This document shows positions 18,332-25,782 of a stretch of 64,000 bases of DNA, piece by piece. Each line of letters starts with the position of its first letter. Position 1 is the stretch's first letter. The position numbers and the translations under genes were made by a program. The stretch lies in assembly GCF_000429085.1 (NCBI RefSeq), contig NZ_AUBE01000002.1:350824-414823 (forward strand), in the 5' to 3' direction. This stretch comes from Streptomyces flavidovirens DSM 40150 (GTDB lineage Bacteria > Actinomycetota > Actinomycetes > Streptomycetales > Streptomycetaceae). The notes under the pieces were generated by a model. It did no database searches and was not told the DNA's origin. It saw nothing but the letters and a program-made list of their open reading frames with translations.

Positions 18332-18868
18332 CCGGACATCATCGGACTGGACGAGTTCGACAAGCTCTTCACTTCTTTCAAGCACACCGCATGGCGGCTC
18401 GAAACACGGCGCCGATACGCGTCCGACGAAGTATCGGACACGTACGGCCAGTTCATGAGGGGCGAGCCCGTGGTGTGGGACGGCGCCAACCCCGAGTGGT
18501 GCGCCGAGCGTCGCGAGCAGTCGGCCCTGGGCAAGCGGTTCGAGCGGGTGCGCGTCGTCGACGACCCGCCGACGCCCGGCCAGCTCTACCTGCTCGACAA
18601 CGCGAAGCGGAACTCCTCGGTGGGTGAGGACATCCGCAACCTGTGGCGCACCGACGCGGAACGGCTGAACCTGCCCGAAGAGGACTTCTGGCTCATCGAC
18701 TCACGGCTCGTCGCCCTGCTCCGCTTCGACGACGCCGACAACCTGATCGACGTCGAGCTGATCACTGAACCTGCGGCAGTCAACCGTTACGCGCAAGTGC
18801 GTGATGCGGCCTGGCACTACGCCGTACCGTACGAATCGTTCGCGGCCGGAGTGTCCGCCTCAAAGTAG
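18329..18868 (+). CDS. DUF6879 family protein
   Basis: The 179-residue protein has the DUF6879 signature. It begins PDIIGLDEFDKLFTSFKHTA, has ARRRYASDE-like and FERVRVVDDPPTPGQLY segments in the centre, and ends WHYAVPYESFA. Such proteins are encoded directly upstream of XRE-DUF5753 regulators and are thought to be signalling partners of unknown biochemistry. The GTG at 18329 is the first usable start after the upstream TAG; a sense codon there would fuse it in frame to the preceding ORF. It is followed after 13 bp by the XRE gene. Confidence 0.75.
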   Translation: MPDIIGLDEFDKLFTSFKHTAWRLETRRRYASDEVSDTYGQFMRGEPVVWDGANPEWCAERREQSALGKRFERVRVVDDPPTPGQLYLLDNAKRNSSVGEDIRNLWRTDAERLNLPEEDFWLIDSRLVALLRFDDADNLIDVELITEPAAVNRYAQVRDAAWHYAVPYESFAAGVSASK

Positions 18869-18881
18869 CGAGAGAGACCTG

Positions 18882-19733
18882 GTGAGCACCGACTTCCAAC
18901 AAGCTCGCGCCGCGCTCGGAGTGCGCCTCCGTGAACTGCGCGAATCTTCCCCTGAAGGTCGGCTCACCGGGTCTCGGCTCGCCCAGCACCTCGGGTGGCC
19001 GCATTCCAAGGTCAGCAAGCTGGAGAACGGGAGACAGACCGCCACTGCCGAGGACGTGCGCTCCTGGGCCGAGGCCACCGGTCACCCGGAAGCAGCCGAA
19101 GAGCTGCTCGCTCGGCTGGCCGGCCTCGAATCCCACATCCGGTCCTGGCGTCGGCAGCTCGCCTCCGGACACCGCGCTGTCCAGGACGCGATCAGTACCG
19201 AGTTCGCGCGCTCCACGACGTTCCGCGCCTGGGAGAACTCCATGGTTGTCGGCGCCCTCCAGACCGCCGACTACGCCCGGAACATCTTCAGCCGTTACTC
19301 CGAACTGCAGCAGTCGCCCCGTGACACCGAGGACGCCGTACGAGCACGCCTGCGATGGCAGGAGAGCTTGTACCGGCCCGGCACGAAGTACCGCATCGTC
19401 ATGTGGGAAGCGGCACTTCATGCCCAGGTCTGCCCGCCCCCGGTACTCGCCGCGCAACTCGACAGGCTGGCCGGAGTCATCGGGCTGGACACCGTGGAGC
19501 TCGGCATCGTCCCCTTCTCCGCCTCGCTGAGGATTCCACCCGCCAACGGGTTCTGGATCTTCGACGACCGCCTGGCCATCGTGGAGGACTGGCACGCCGA
19601 GCTCTGGATCGATGACGCCGCCGCCATCGCCGTCTACTCCAAGGTCTGGTCCACCCTGAACGAATCCGCCGTGTACGGCTCCGACGCGCACGCGGTGATC
19701 AATCGCGCCCGGCGCGCCCTGGACGGCCACTGA
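18882..19733 (+). CDS. XRE-family transcriptional regulator with DUF5753 domain
   Basis: This 283-residue protein has an N-terminal helix-turn-helix (about 15-70, SRLAQHLGWPHSKVSKLENG). A DUF5753 ligand-type domain (about 90-275) follows, containing MVVGALQTADYARN and DTVELGIVPFSAS. It is an intact counterpart of the XRE remnant at 8.3 kb. The GTG start at 18882 follows an AGAGAGA ribosome site and lies 13 bp after DUF6879, so the two are cotranscribed. Relatives control differentiation and antibiotic production in Streptomyces; the target here is unknown. Confidence 0.9.
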   Translation: MSTDFQQARAALGVRLRELRESSPEGRLTGSRLAQHLGWPHSKVSKLENGRQTATAEDVRSWAEATGHPEAAEELLARLAGLESHIRSWRRQLASGHRAVQDAISTEFARSTTFRAWENSMVVGALQTADYARNIFSRYSELQQSPRDTEDAVRARLRWQESLYRPGTKYRIVMWEAALHAQVCPPPVLAAQLDRLAGVIGLDTVELGIVPFSASLRIPPANGFWIFDDRLAIVEDWHAELWIDDAAAIAVYSKVWSTLNESAVYGSDAHAVINRARRALDGH

Positions 19734-19873
19734 CGGTGACTTGAGCTTCGGGGGACGAGGGTCGAGACGCTTTTGCGAGGAATGGGACGGAGGGAACTAC
19801 CCACCCACCCCACCTTGTTGCCGCACGCCTGCCGAGCGGTGACCTTTTGTGATCGGGTCGCCACGCAGTGCGG

Positions 19874-19901
19874 TTGCCGTGTACGGTGCGCCTCATAGAA
19901 C
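19874..19901 (+). promoter_or_regulatory. possible sigma-70-type promoter
   Basis: TTGCCG (19874-19879) and TAGAAC (19896-19901) are separated by 16 bp, about 65 bp upstream of the winged-helix gene at 19967. This resembles HrdB-type promoters. It was read by eye only. Confidence 0.35.
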
Positions 19902-19966
19902 GACCCCCGTGGGTGCGCCAACACCGCACAGGGGTCTGACCATCAGTTCGAAAGCAGGTCGACCCA

Positions 19967-20848
19967 ATGGCTGTTTCGCAGTTTAGTCCCGCTCTGCACG
20001 CCCCCGCCCATCCCATGGCCAACCCCGGCTTCGGAAAGCGGTGCGCGCCCGACGAAGAACCGCGCCGCAAGGGCGACTTCGCACATCTGCCCAAGCGTGA
20101 AGCGGCCATCGCCGCGTACATCGACCGTCTTCCCGAAGGCGCCGACATCTCCGTCAAGACGCTGGCCAGGGAGCTGGCCGACTACGGCCAGTGCGCCGTG
20201 GGGACCGCGCTCAACAGGCTCTCCGAGGCCGGGCACCTGCGCCGCGTGCGCCAGGCGGTGTGCGAGGGCGAGGAGGTGCGGTGGGTGTTTCGGACCTTCT
20301 TCACGCGGACCCCACGGGCCGACGCCTGGTGGAACGCCTACCTCTGCGACCACGTCCCCACCAGCGGCTACGCCGACGCCGCGGCCGCACCGGAGCCCGA
20401 CGTACAGGGGCACGACGCCCTCGCCCGGCTCGGCCGCCGTGAGCCCCGGCTCGCGCTTTCCGCCGCCGAGTGCCAGGCGCTCGCGCCGCTCGCCGGGGAG
20501 TGGTTCCGGCGCGGGGCGACCGAGACGCAGCTCGCGCTGGCGATCACGCTGCTGCTGCCGGACCCGGTGAAGCACCCGTACGGATTCGTACGTTCACGGC
20601 TTGAGGCGAAGCTGCCGCCGCTGCCGCCCCCGCCCGTCACCGGTACGTACGTCATGGAGTGCACCGACTGCGGCGCGCCCGGTACACCCGGATCGCTGCC
20701 CGGCGGGCTGTGCCGCGTCTGCCGGAGTGAGCCCCGCGTGCCCGACCGTCCCGAGGACGGGCTGCCCACCGAGGTCGTACGGGGGAAGGCGGCCCGGCTG
20801 CGGGACACCGTGCGGGCGTACCGGTTCAGGCCGCCGTCTCAGCGCTGA
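19967..20848 (+). CDS. winged-helix (MarR-like) DNA-binding protein with zinc ribbon
   Basis: The protein is 293 residues. Residues about 40-110 form a predicted winged helix (AAIAAYIDRLPEGADISVKT, then LARELADYGQCAVGTALNRL). A helical region follows (LALSAAECQALAPLAGEWFR). Near residues 225-250 is a zinc-ribbon pattern, CTDC then CRVC. Proteins of this layout are common and uncharacterised in Streptomyces, often annotated as MarR or helix-turn-helix proteins. It sits within the left accessory island. The role is unknown. Confidence 0.75.
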   Translation: MAVSQFSPALHAPAHPMANPGFGKRCAPDEEPRRKGDFAHLPKREAAIAAYIDRLPEGADISVKTLARELADYGQCAVGTALNRLSEAGHLRRVRQAVCEGEEVRWVFRTFFTRTPRADAWWNAYLCDHVPTSGYADAAAAPEPDVQGHDALARLGRREPRLALSAAECQALAPLAGEWFRRGATETQLALAITLLLPDPVKHPYGFVRSRLEAKLPPLPPPPVTGTYVMECTDCGAPGTPGSLPGGLCRVCRSEPRVPDRPEDGLPTEVVRGKAARLRDTVRAYRFRPPSQR

Positions 20849-20869
20849 GGACTCGGGCCCGCGCCCGCT

Positions 20870-20954
20870 CACAGCCCCTCCTCCGTCAGCCCCAGCAGCT
20901 CGATCGCGTTGCGGCGTACGATCCGGTCCACCACGTCCGGGTCCAGGTGGCCCA
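20870..20954 (-). pseudogene. 3'-end fragment of amidohydrolase gene (scar)
   Basis: These 85 bp match 24396-24480, the 3' end of the intact amidohydrolase gene, with a single mismatch. On the minus strand they encode GHLDPDVVDRIVRRNAIELL, then GLTEEGL and a stop. The intact copy instead ends GLTGEGLWAG. The fragment stops abruptly at 20954, where sequence matching an LLM gene begins. It is a deletion scar and not a gene. Confidence 0.9.
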
Positions 20955-21013
20955 CGCGTAGAGGGTGCTCTGCGACTGGACCGCAGGAGCGCCGCCTCAG
21001 CCGACAGCCGCCC
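20955..21013 (-). pseudogene. 5'-end fragment of LLM oxidoreductase gene (scar)
   Basis: Bases 20955-20983 match 17197-17225, within the 5' end of the LLM gene at 16330-17274, with one mismatch. More diverged matching (GACAGCCGCCC) continues to about 21013. It is joined directly to the amidohydrolase fragment, so the two form a chimeric remnant in the same orientation as the intact genes. Confidence 0.8.
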
Positions 21014-21070
21014 GGCCGGACAGTGAGGAACCGCTGGTGTCGCGGCAGCGGCTCAGACATCATGCGGCGC

Positions 21071-21550
21071 ATGAACTGGATGCCTCTGCTCTCCACGTTG
21101 GTGGGTGCCGCTATCGGCATCGCCGCCACCCTGATCGCCGATCGCAACAGGTGGCGGCGCGAGGAAGCACGACACGCTCTGGAAGTGCGGCGCGCCGTGT
21201 ACACCGAGTACACCTCCGCCCTCAAGGACGCGGGGGAACAGATACGGGCTGTCGCGCTGGGCGATCACATGTCCGAGTCGGCGCGTGACGCGGCGGTGCG
21301 TGAGGCCTTCCGTGGGACCGGATTGCACACGGCAAGCGAGCAGCTCTGGCTCGTGGGTCCGCCGCTCGTTGTCGCGGCCGGGAACGAGGCGTTCCACAGC
21401 CTGCGCCGGATACGCGACGCCTATACCCGCGGGGTGACAGTCGGCTCCGCCGAGGACACGGTCCTCATCCAACAGCGCCGCACGGCCATGGCTGAGATGC
21501 GCCGCCGCATGCGTGAGGATCTGGGCATCGGGCCCCTTGGGATCGAATGA
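21071..21550 (+). CDS. membrane-anchored protein of unknown function
   Basis: The 159-residue protein begins MNWMPLLSTLVGAAIGIAAT, a single N-terminal membrane anchor. A basic stretch (DRNRWRREEARH) and a long helical cytoplasmic domain follow. It does not match a family I can name, although similar short anchored helical proteins occur widely in Streptomyces. A second in-frame ATG lies three codons upstream at 21062; neither has a strong ribosome site. It is the first gene of the right-hand accessory island after the scar. Confidence 0.65.
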   Translation: MNWMPLLSTLVGAAIGIAATLIADRNRWRREEARHALEVRRAVYTEYTSALKDAGEQIRAVALGDHMSESARDAAVREAFRGTGLHTASEQLWLVGPPLVVAAGNEAFHSLRRIRDAYTRGVTVGSAEDTVLIQQRRTAMAEMRRRMREDLGIGPLGIE

Positions 21551-21703
21551 CCACCGGCTGGAGAAGACGTCAACGCAGGCCCCCCTGCCAGCCGTGGACG
21601 TACCGCACGCCGTGGGTGCGGTGGTAGGCGGCCGGGGTGCCGCTCGGGGTGCCCGGAGAGGCTCCAGTTGTGGCCGCCCCGGCGAACCTATGCGGTTACG
21701 GCA

Positions 21704-21952
21704 CTAGACAGAAAGCGGTACGGGGTGGATCTCGGCGGCCGGGTGACCGGTTCGCTCGTGGACGCGCTTCACCGCGTCCGCAGAGGGCGCTTCGGAGAGG
21801 CAGTACACGACGCCCGCGTCGGGGTCGGCCCACGCTCGCTCGAAGTGCACTCCCTCCTCCGCCTCGATCGCCAGATCTGCCCGGTGTGCCGCCGAGAGCT
21901 GCTCGGCCGTGATGCCCTTCATGTCGTGGTGGACGTCCATGAACGTAGTCAT
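21704..21952 (-). CDS. SCO4226-like nickel-binding protein (DUF4242)
   Basis: This compact 82-residue protein reads MTTFMDVHHDMKGITAEQL at the start, then HFERAWADPDAGVVYCLSEA and HERTGHPAAEIHPV. This is the DUF4242/SCO4226-type ferredoxin-like fold, whose founding member in Streptomyces coelicolor binds nickel. The conserved His residues near the start and the single Cys are present. The ATG at 21952 gives the family length; an upstream extension is Arg-rich. The 150 bp to its 3' side, up to 21551, show no gene. Confidence 0.75.
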   Translation of the reverse strand: MTTFMDVHHDMKGITAEQLSAAHRADLAIEAEEGVHFERAWADPDAGVVYCLSEAPSADAVKRVHERTGHPAAEIHPVPLSV

Positions 21953-22105
21953 CGCCCGCCACCTCCAGTCGTCTCGTCGTCTCCTCCTACCATCGTGCGC
22001 CCGCCCCCGCACCAGGTCGAGCCGGCGTGACGCCCTCACATGCGCCACCCAGTACCACCACCCCCGCCCCACCGGTACGCACGGCGCTCCATCGAGCGCG
22101 GAGAG

Positions 22106-22954
22106 TCAACCGACTTCGCGCCGACAGCCGGTCAGCGAGCCGGCGGTCGCGGTCGCGAGCATGTGTGAGCTGGAGGAAAGAAGTGCGGGGTACGGCTCGG
22201 CCAACCGGGCGGACTCCAGTGCGGCCACGAACATGGGGGATCCGATCAGCCGCTCACCGCTGTGCTGCTCGGCCGCCTTCAGGCACGACCACGCGGGACC
22301 CTCGATGCCGTGTACGGCGACGCCTTCCAGGCCGGCGGCCACCATCTCCTCCTCAAGGCCTTCGGCGGTGTGGAAGTAGGCGGCCGTGAACCCCTTCCGG
22401 CCGGGCTCATGGCGGCCGGTGCGGAGGATGTCCGCCACGGCGTCGCGGACCCGCTCGGTACCGAGGAACGTGGTCGCCACGTGTTCGTACAGCGACGCGT
22501 ACCGCCCGATTGCTGCTGCGGCAACCAGCCCGCCCGGCCGCACCACCCGCCTTGCTTCGGCAAGCGCACGGTCACGGTCCGCACGCTCCAGCAGGTGGTA
22601 GAGCGGACCGAGGAGGAGAACCACGTCGTACGAACCAGTGTCGGCGGTGAGCTGCCGCGCGTCCCCGATCTCCGCGCCAACACCGAGGGCTGCCGCCTGC
22701 TCGACGTGCCGGGCGACGGGGTCGACGACATGGACCTTGTAGCCGTCGGCGCTGAGCCACTGGGCATGAATGCCGGGCCCGCCTCCCACATCGAGGACGG
22801 TCGCCGGAGCCGGAGGCAGGAGGCGTCGAAGGATCTCCTGAGTACGGACGAGTTCGAGGGCGCCGTCGGCAGTGGCTGTCAGGCGGGTCGCTTCGTCGAA
22901 GGTGTCGGTGTAGAAGTCGTAGATCTCGGGCGCGATTTGAGGGGCCGTTCCCAT
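22106..22954 (-). CDS. class I SAM-dependent methyltransferase
   Basis: The 282-residue protein has SAM-binding motif I VLDVGGGPGIHAQWL, the acidic residue of motif II in VHVVDPVARH, and post-motif VVLLLGPLYHL. This is the UbiE/COQ5-like class I fold. The methyl acceptor is unknown. The ATG at 22954 was preferred over one ten codons upstream, which would lie closer to the GntR operator region. It is divergent from the GntR gene at 23012. The 57-bp gap holds a GntR-type half-palindrome, so the regulator probably controls this gene. Confidence 0.85.
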   Translation of the reverse strand: MGTAPQIAPEIYDFYTDTFDEATRLTATADGALELVRTQEILRRLLPPAPATVLDVGGGPGIHAQWLSADGYKVHVVDPVARHVEQAAALGVGAEIGDARQLTADTGSYDVVLLLGPLYHLLERADRDRALAEARRVVRPGGLVAAAAIGRYASLYEHVATTFLGTERVRDAVADILRTGRHEPGRKGFTAAYFHTAEGLEEEMVAAGLEGVAVHGIEGPAWSCLKAAEQHSGERLIGSPMFVAALESARLAEPYPALLSSSSHMLATATAGSLTGCRREVG

Positions 22955-22971
22955 GTGAGGGATGCTCCACC

Positions 22972-22993
22972 TTGACCGGTCCACCTGTCCAGT
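22972..22993. promoter_or_regulatory. GntR-type operator in divergent promoter
   Basis: The motif GACCGGTCCACCTGTCCAGT lies within this stretch. It matches the stronger palindrome at 23751-23774 (core GACCGGTCCACCGGTCC). It lies between the methyltransferase and GntR starts and overlaps a possible TTGACC -35 element. Confidence 0.6.
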
Positions 22994-23011
22994 GAACAGG
23001 AGTACATCTCG

Positions 23012-23740
23012 ATGCCGACCTTGAAGTACGAGCAGATCGCCGACTCACTGCGGCAGCGCATCGCGGACGGCGAGTTCCCGGCAGGCGCACTTCTGCCGTC
23101 GGGCCGCGACCTGTGCGAACAGTGGGGCGTCTCGCGGGCCACCGTCATCAAGGCGTACGACATCCTCAGGAACGACGGACTGATCGTCGCGAAGCAGGGG
23201 CACGGCTTCCGCGTCACCGAGACGCCGCTCGCCCGCCCGGCCGGCAACCGCAGACCGGGCAGCACCCGCACGACCGGAGCCCACCCGTTCCGCAGGCTCG
23301 GCACCCCGACGCGGGAGGAGCCTCCGCGCCATGTCGCCGAACTGCTCGAGCTGCCAGACGGCGCCACCGCACTGCGGCGCGACCGCCTTGTCCTGTTGGA
23401 CGACGGGACTCCGATGACGCTGGTGACCGCATGGTTCCCGCTGGACGTGGCCGATGCGTGCCCACGACTGGCGCAGACCGGACCGATCGCAGAGGGAACG
23501 ACGCACTACGTGACCCGGACCACCGGGCGGGCGCCAGTGCGGGCCTGCGATCTGACGCGGGTACGACTGGCAGTGGAGGCCGAGGCCGACCGGTTCGGCG
23601 AGAGGGTCCCGCTCGCCGTCGCGGTGGACCTGCACGTGGCCTACGACAACGAGGACCGTCCGCTCGTGGTGGAGGAGGGTGTCACGCCGTCCGATCTGTG
23701 GGAGCGCACGGACAACTACCCGATGGGGTACGGACTCTGA
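23012..23740 (+). CDS. GntR-family transcriptional regulator (HutC/UTRA type)
   Basis: The protein is 242 residues. The N-terminal winged helix (about 1-72) contains YEQIADSLRQRIADGEFPAG and LCEQWGVSRATVIKAYDILR. The C-terminal UTRA effector domain (about 85-240) contains ALRRDRLVLLDDGTPM and TTHYVTRTTGRAP. Two copies of a GGACCGGTCC-type sequence flank the gene, at 22972 and 23751. It probably regulates itself, the divergent methyltransferase and the downstream ATP-binding protein. The effector is unknown. Confidence 0.9.
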   Translation: MPTLKYEQIADSLRQRIADGEFPAGALLPSGRDLCEQWGVSRATVIKAYDILRNDGLIVAKQGHGFRVTETPLARPAGNRRPGSTRTTGAHPFRRLGTPTREEPPRHVAELLELPDGATALRRDRLVLLDDGTPMTLVTAWFPLDVADACPRLAQTGPIAEGTTHYVTRTTGRAPVRACDLTRVRLAVEAEADRFGERVPLAVAVDLHVAYDNEDRPLVVEEGVTPSDLWERTDNYPMGYGL

Positions 23741-23750
23741 CAATTTCTTG

Positions 23751-23774
23751 ACTGGACCGGTCCACCGGTCCAGT
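23751..23774. promoter_or_regulatory. GntR-type palindromic operator
   Basis: Ten-base arms ACTGGACCGG and CCGGTCCAGT flank a four-base centre, TCCA. The site lies between the GntR stop codon and the ATP-binding protein gene and resembles the site in the GntR divergent promoter. Confidence 0.7.
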
Positions 23775-23860
23775 CTGAGGGGTGTGGCAGAAGCCACGCC
23801 CCCAGCCACAGCTGTGGGTTGACTCCAAACGCCCGCCTGGCCGGGCAAGCAGGAGGCACC

Positions 23861-24349
23861 ATGTCGCTCCCCAGCAGTCCTGCTCCTCATAGCCCCCAGG
23901 CGAAAGGGAGAGCCAAAGAGTGGTCCATGGGTTACACGATGGTGTACGCCTCGGTGGCTCTCACACGCCGGCACGCCTTACGCCGACTGGCCATCTGGGG
24001 GTGGGCCGGGGACACGTATGACGCCGTGCTGATCGTTTCTGAGCTGGTGTCGAACGCGATCAACCACGGGCGGCGCGTGGGGCACGAACTGCGCCTCAGG
24101 CTCGTCATGCTGGAGTGCGGCGCACTGGTCATCGAGGTGTCCGACCCGGTGGCCGATTTCCCGGGTTTCGACACGTTCTCCGAGCCTGAAGAGGACGCGG
24201 AGAGCGGCCGGGGTTTGTTCGTGATGCGCCGGCTCGGCGGTGAAGTCACCTGGCACCCGAGACCACACGTCGGCAAGACAGTGCGCGTCTCGCTCCGAGG
24301 AGGTCGATCTCCGGAAGTTGGCCGCGCGCGTGGTGGAAGTGCGGGATGA
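23861..24349 (+). CDS. HATPase-type ATP-binding regulatory protein
   Basis: This 162-residue protein is a single-domain ATPase of the anti-sigma-like family. It has ELVSNAINHGRRVGHELRLR (N box), ALVIEVSDPVADFPGF (G1) and ESGRGLFVMRRLGGEVTW (G2). It closely resembles the protein at 17397-17828 in domain layout, including the WGWAGDTYDAVLIVSE segment before the N box. The ATG at 23861 has an AGGAGG ribosome site four bases upstream. A GntR palindrome lies about 85 bp upstream. It closes the right-hand island. Confidence 0.85.
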   Translation: MSLPSSPAPHSPQAKGRAKEWSMGYTMVYASVALTRRHALRRLAIWGWAGDTYDAVLIVSELVSNAINHGRRVGHELRLRLVMLECGALVIEVSDPVADFPGFDTFSEPEEDAESGRGLFVMRRLGGEVTWHPRPHVGKTVRVSLRGGRSPEVGRARGGSAG

Positions 24350-24385
24350 GATGCGCCGCCAGCCGCTGAGCTGGGTTTCCCCCGG

Positions 24386-25603
24386 TCAACCCGCCCACAG
24401 CCCCTCCCCCGTCAGCCCCAGCAGCTCGATCGCGTTGCGGCGTACGATCCGGTCCACCACGTCCGGGTCCAGGTGGCCCATCTGCTGTTCGCCGACCTCC
24501 CGTGACTTGGGCCAGGTGGAGTCGGAGTGCGGGTAGTCGGTCTCGTACAGGACGTTGCCCACGCCGATCGCGTCGAGGTTCCGCAGCCCGAAGGCGTCGT
24601 CGAAGAAGCAGCCGTAGACGTGCTCGGTGAAGAGCTCAGACGGTGGCCGGAGCACCTTTTCCGCCACCCCGCCCCAGCCCCGGTTCTCCTCCCAAACCAC
24701 GTCCGCGCGCTCCAGGATGTACGGGATCCAGCCGATCTGCCCCTCGGCGTACATGACCTTCAGGTTCGGGAAGCGCTCGAACTTGCCGCTCATCAGCCAG
24801 TCGACCATCGAGAAGCAGCAGTTGGCGAAGGTGATCGTCGAGCCCACCGCCGGCGGGGCGTCGGCCGAGGTCGACGGCATCCTGCTGGAGGAGCCGATGT
24901 GCATCGCGACGACCGTTCCGGTCTCGTCGCACGCGCGGAGGAAGGGGTCCCACTCGTCGGTGTGGATGGACGGCAGGCCCAGGTGCGGGGGTATTTCGGA
25001 GAACGCGACCGCGCGGACGCCGCGTGCCGCGTTCCTGCGGACCTCGGCGGCGGCGAGTTCGGCGCCCCAGAGCGGGATGAGGGTGAGGGGGATGAGCCGG
25101 CCGTGGGCATCCGGACCGCACCACTCCTCCACCATCCAGTCGTTGTACGCCCGGACGCCGAGCAGCCCCAGTTCGCGGTCCTTGGCCTCGGTGAACGTCT
25201 GGCCGCAGAAGCGCGGGAAGGTGGGGAAGCACAGGGCCGACTGGACGTGGTTGACGTCCATGTCGGCGAGGCGGTCGGGCACGGAGTACGATCCGGGCCG
25301 CATCTGCTCGTACGTGATGACTTCGAGCCTGATCTCGTCCCTGTCGTAACCGACCGCCGTGTCCAGCCTGGTCAGGGGGCGGTGCAGGTCCTCGTACACC
25401 CACCAGTCGCCGACCGGCCCGTCGTCACCCTTCGCACCCATCACCGGCGCGAACTTCCCTCCCAGGAAGCTCATTTCCCTCAGGGGGGCGCGGACGACGC
25501 GGGGACCGGAGTGCTGGTACTTGGACGGGAGCCGGTCCCGCCAGACGTTGGGGGGCTCAACCGTGTGGTCGTCCACCGAGATGATCTTCGGGAAGGTCTC
25601 CAT
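24386..25603 (-). CDS. amidohydrolase-family metal-dependent hydrolase or decarboxylase (PF04909)
   Basis: The 405-residue TIM-barrel protein starts with the metal motif IISVDDHTVEPPNVW. It contains VAMHIGSSSRMPS (metal-ligand His) and LYETDYPHSDSTWPKS (late Asp), the pattern of PF04909 enzymes related to ACMS decarboxylase. These cleave C-C or C-N bonds of ring or ring-derived acids. A perfect-arm operator lies 21 bp upstream of the start. The 3' end is duplicated at 20870-20954 with a different stop position. The ATG at 25603 is chosen; a TTG three codons upstream is possible. Confidence 0.85.
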   Translation of the reverse strand: METFPKIISVDDHTVEPPNVWRDRLPSKYQHSGPRVVRAPLREMSFLGGKFAPVMGAKGDDGPVGDWWVYEDLHRPLTRLDTAVGYDRDEIRLEVITYEQMRPGSYSVPDRLADMDVNHVQSALCFPTFPRFCGQTFTEAKDRELGLLGVRAYNDWMVEEWCGPDAHGRLIPLTLIPLWGAELAAAEVRRNAARGVRAVAFSEIPPHLGLPSIHTDEWDPFLRACDETGTVVAMHIGSSSRMPSTSADAPPAVGSTITFANCCFSMVDWLMSGKFERFPNLKVMYAEGQIGWIPYILERADVVWEENRGWGGVAEKVLRPPSELFTEHVYGCFFDDAFGLRNLDAIGVGNVLYETDYPHSDSTWPKSREVGEQQMGHLDPDVVDRIVRRNAIELLGLTGEGLWAG

Positions 25604-25624
25604 GCGATCCAAGGTAGCGCTGAT

Positions 25625-25639
25625 CTGACGATCCGTCAG
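25625..25639. promoter_or_regulatory. TetR-type operator, copy 4
   Basis: CTGACGATCCGTCAG has perfect 5-bp arms and lies 21 bp upstream of the amidohydrolase start. Confidence 0.78.
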
Positions 25640-25782
25640 CTAGGTAGAGGCGGGTGGGAAATGGGCAGGCGCCTTCCGGTGCTGACGCATTCGCCATGGA
25701 CAAGGCAAACTGGCTCCTGCGACTGGGCGACTGGGCGGTAGGGCTGACCGCACACGGCAGCAGAGGCAATAGGGGGAGTGCG

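Noticed and set aside
17951..18385. A 144-residue minus-strand frame over the small TAG-split ORF.
   Set aside because: The plus-strand frame has a ribosome site and recognisable coding pattern; the minus frame has no domain and no start signal.
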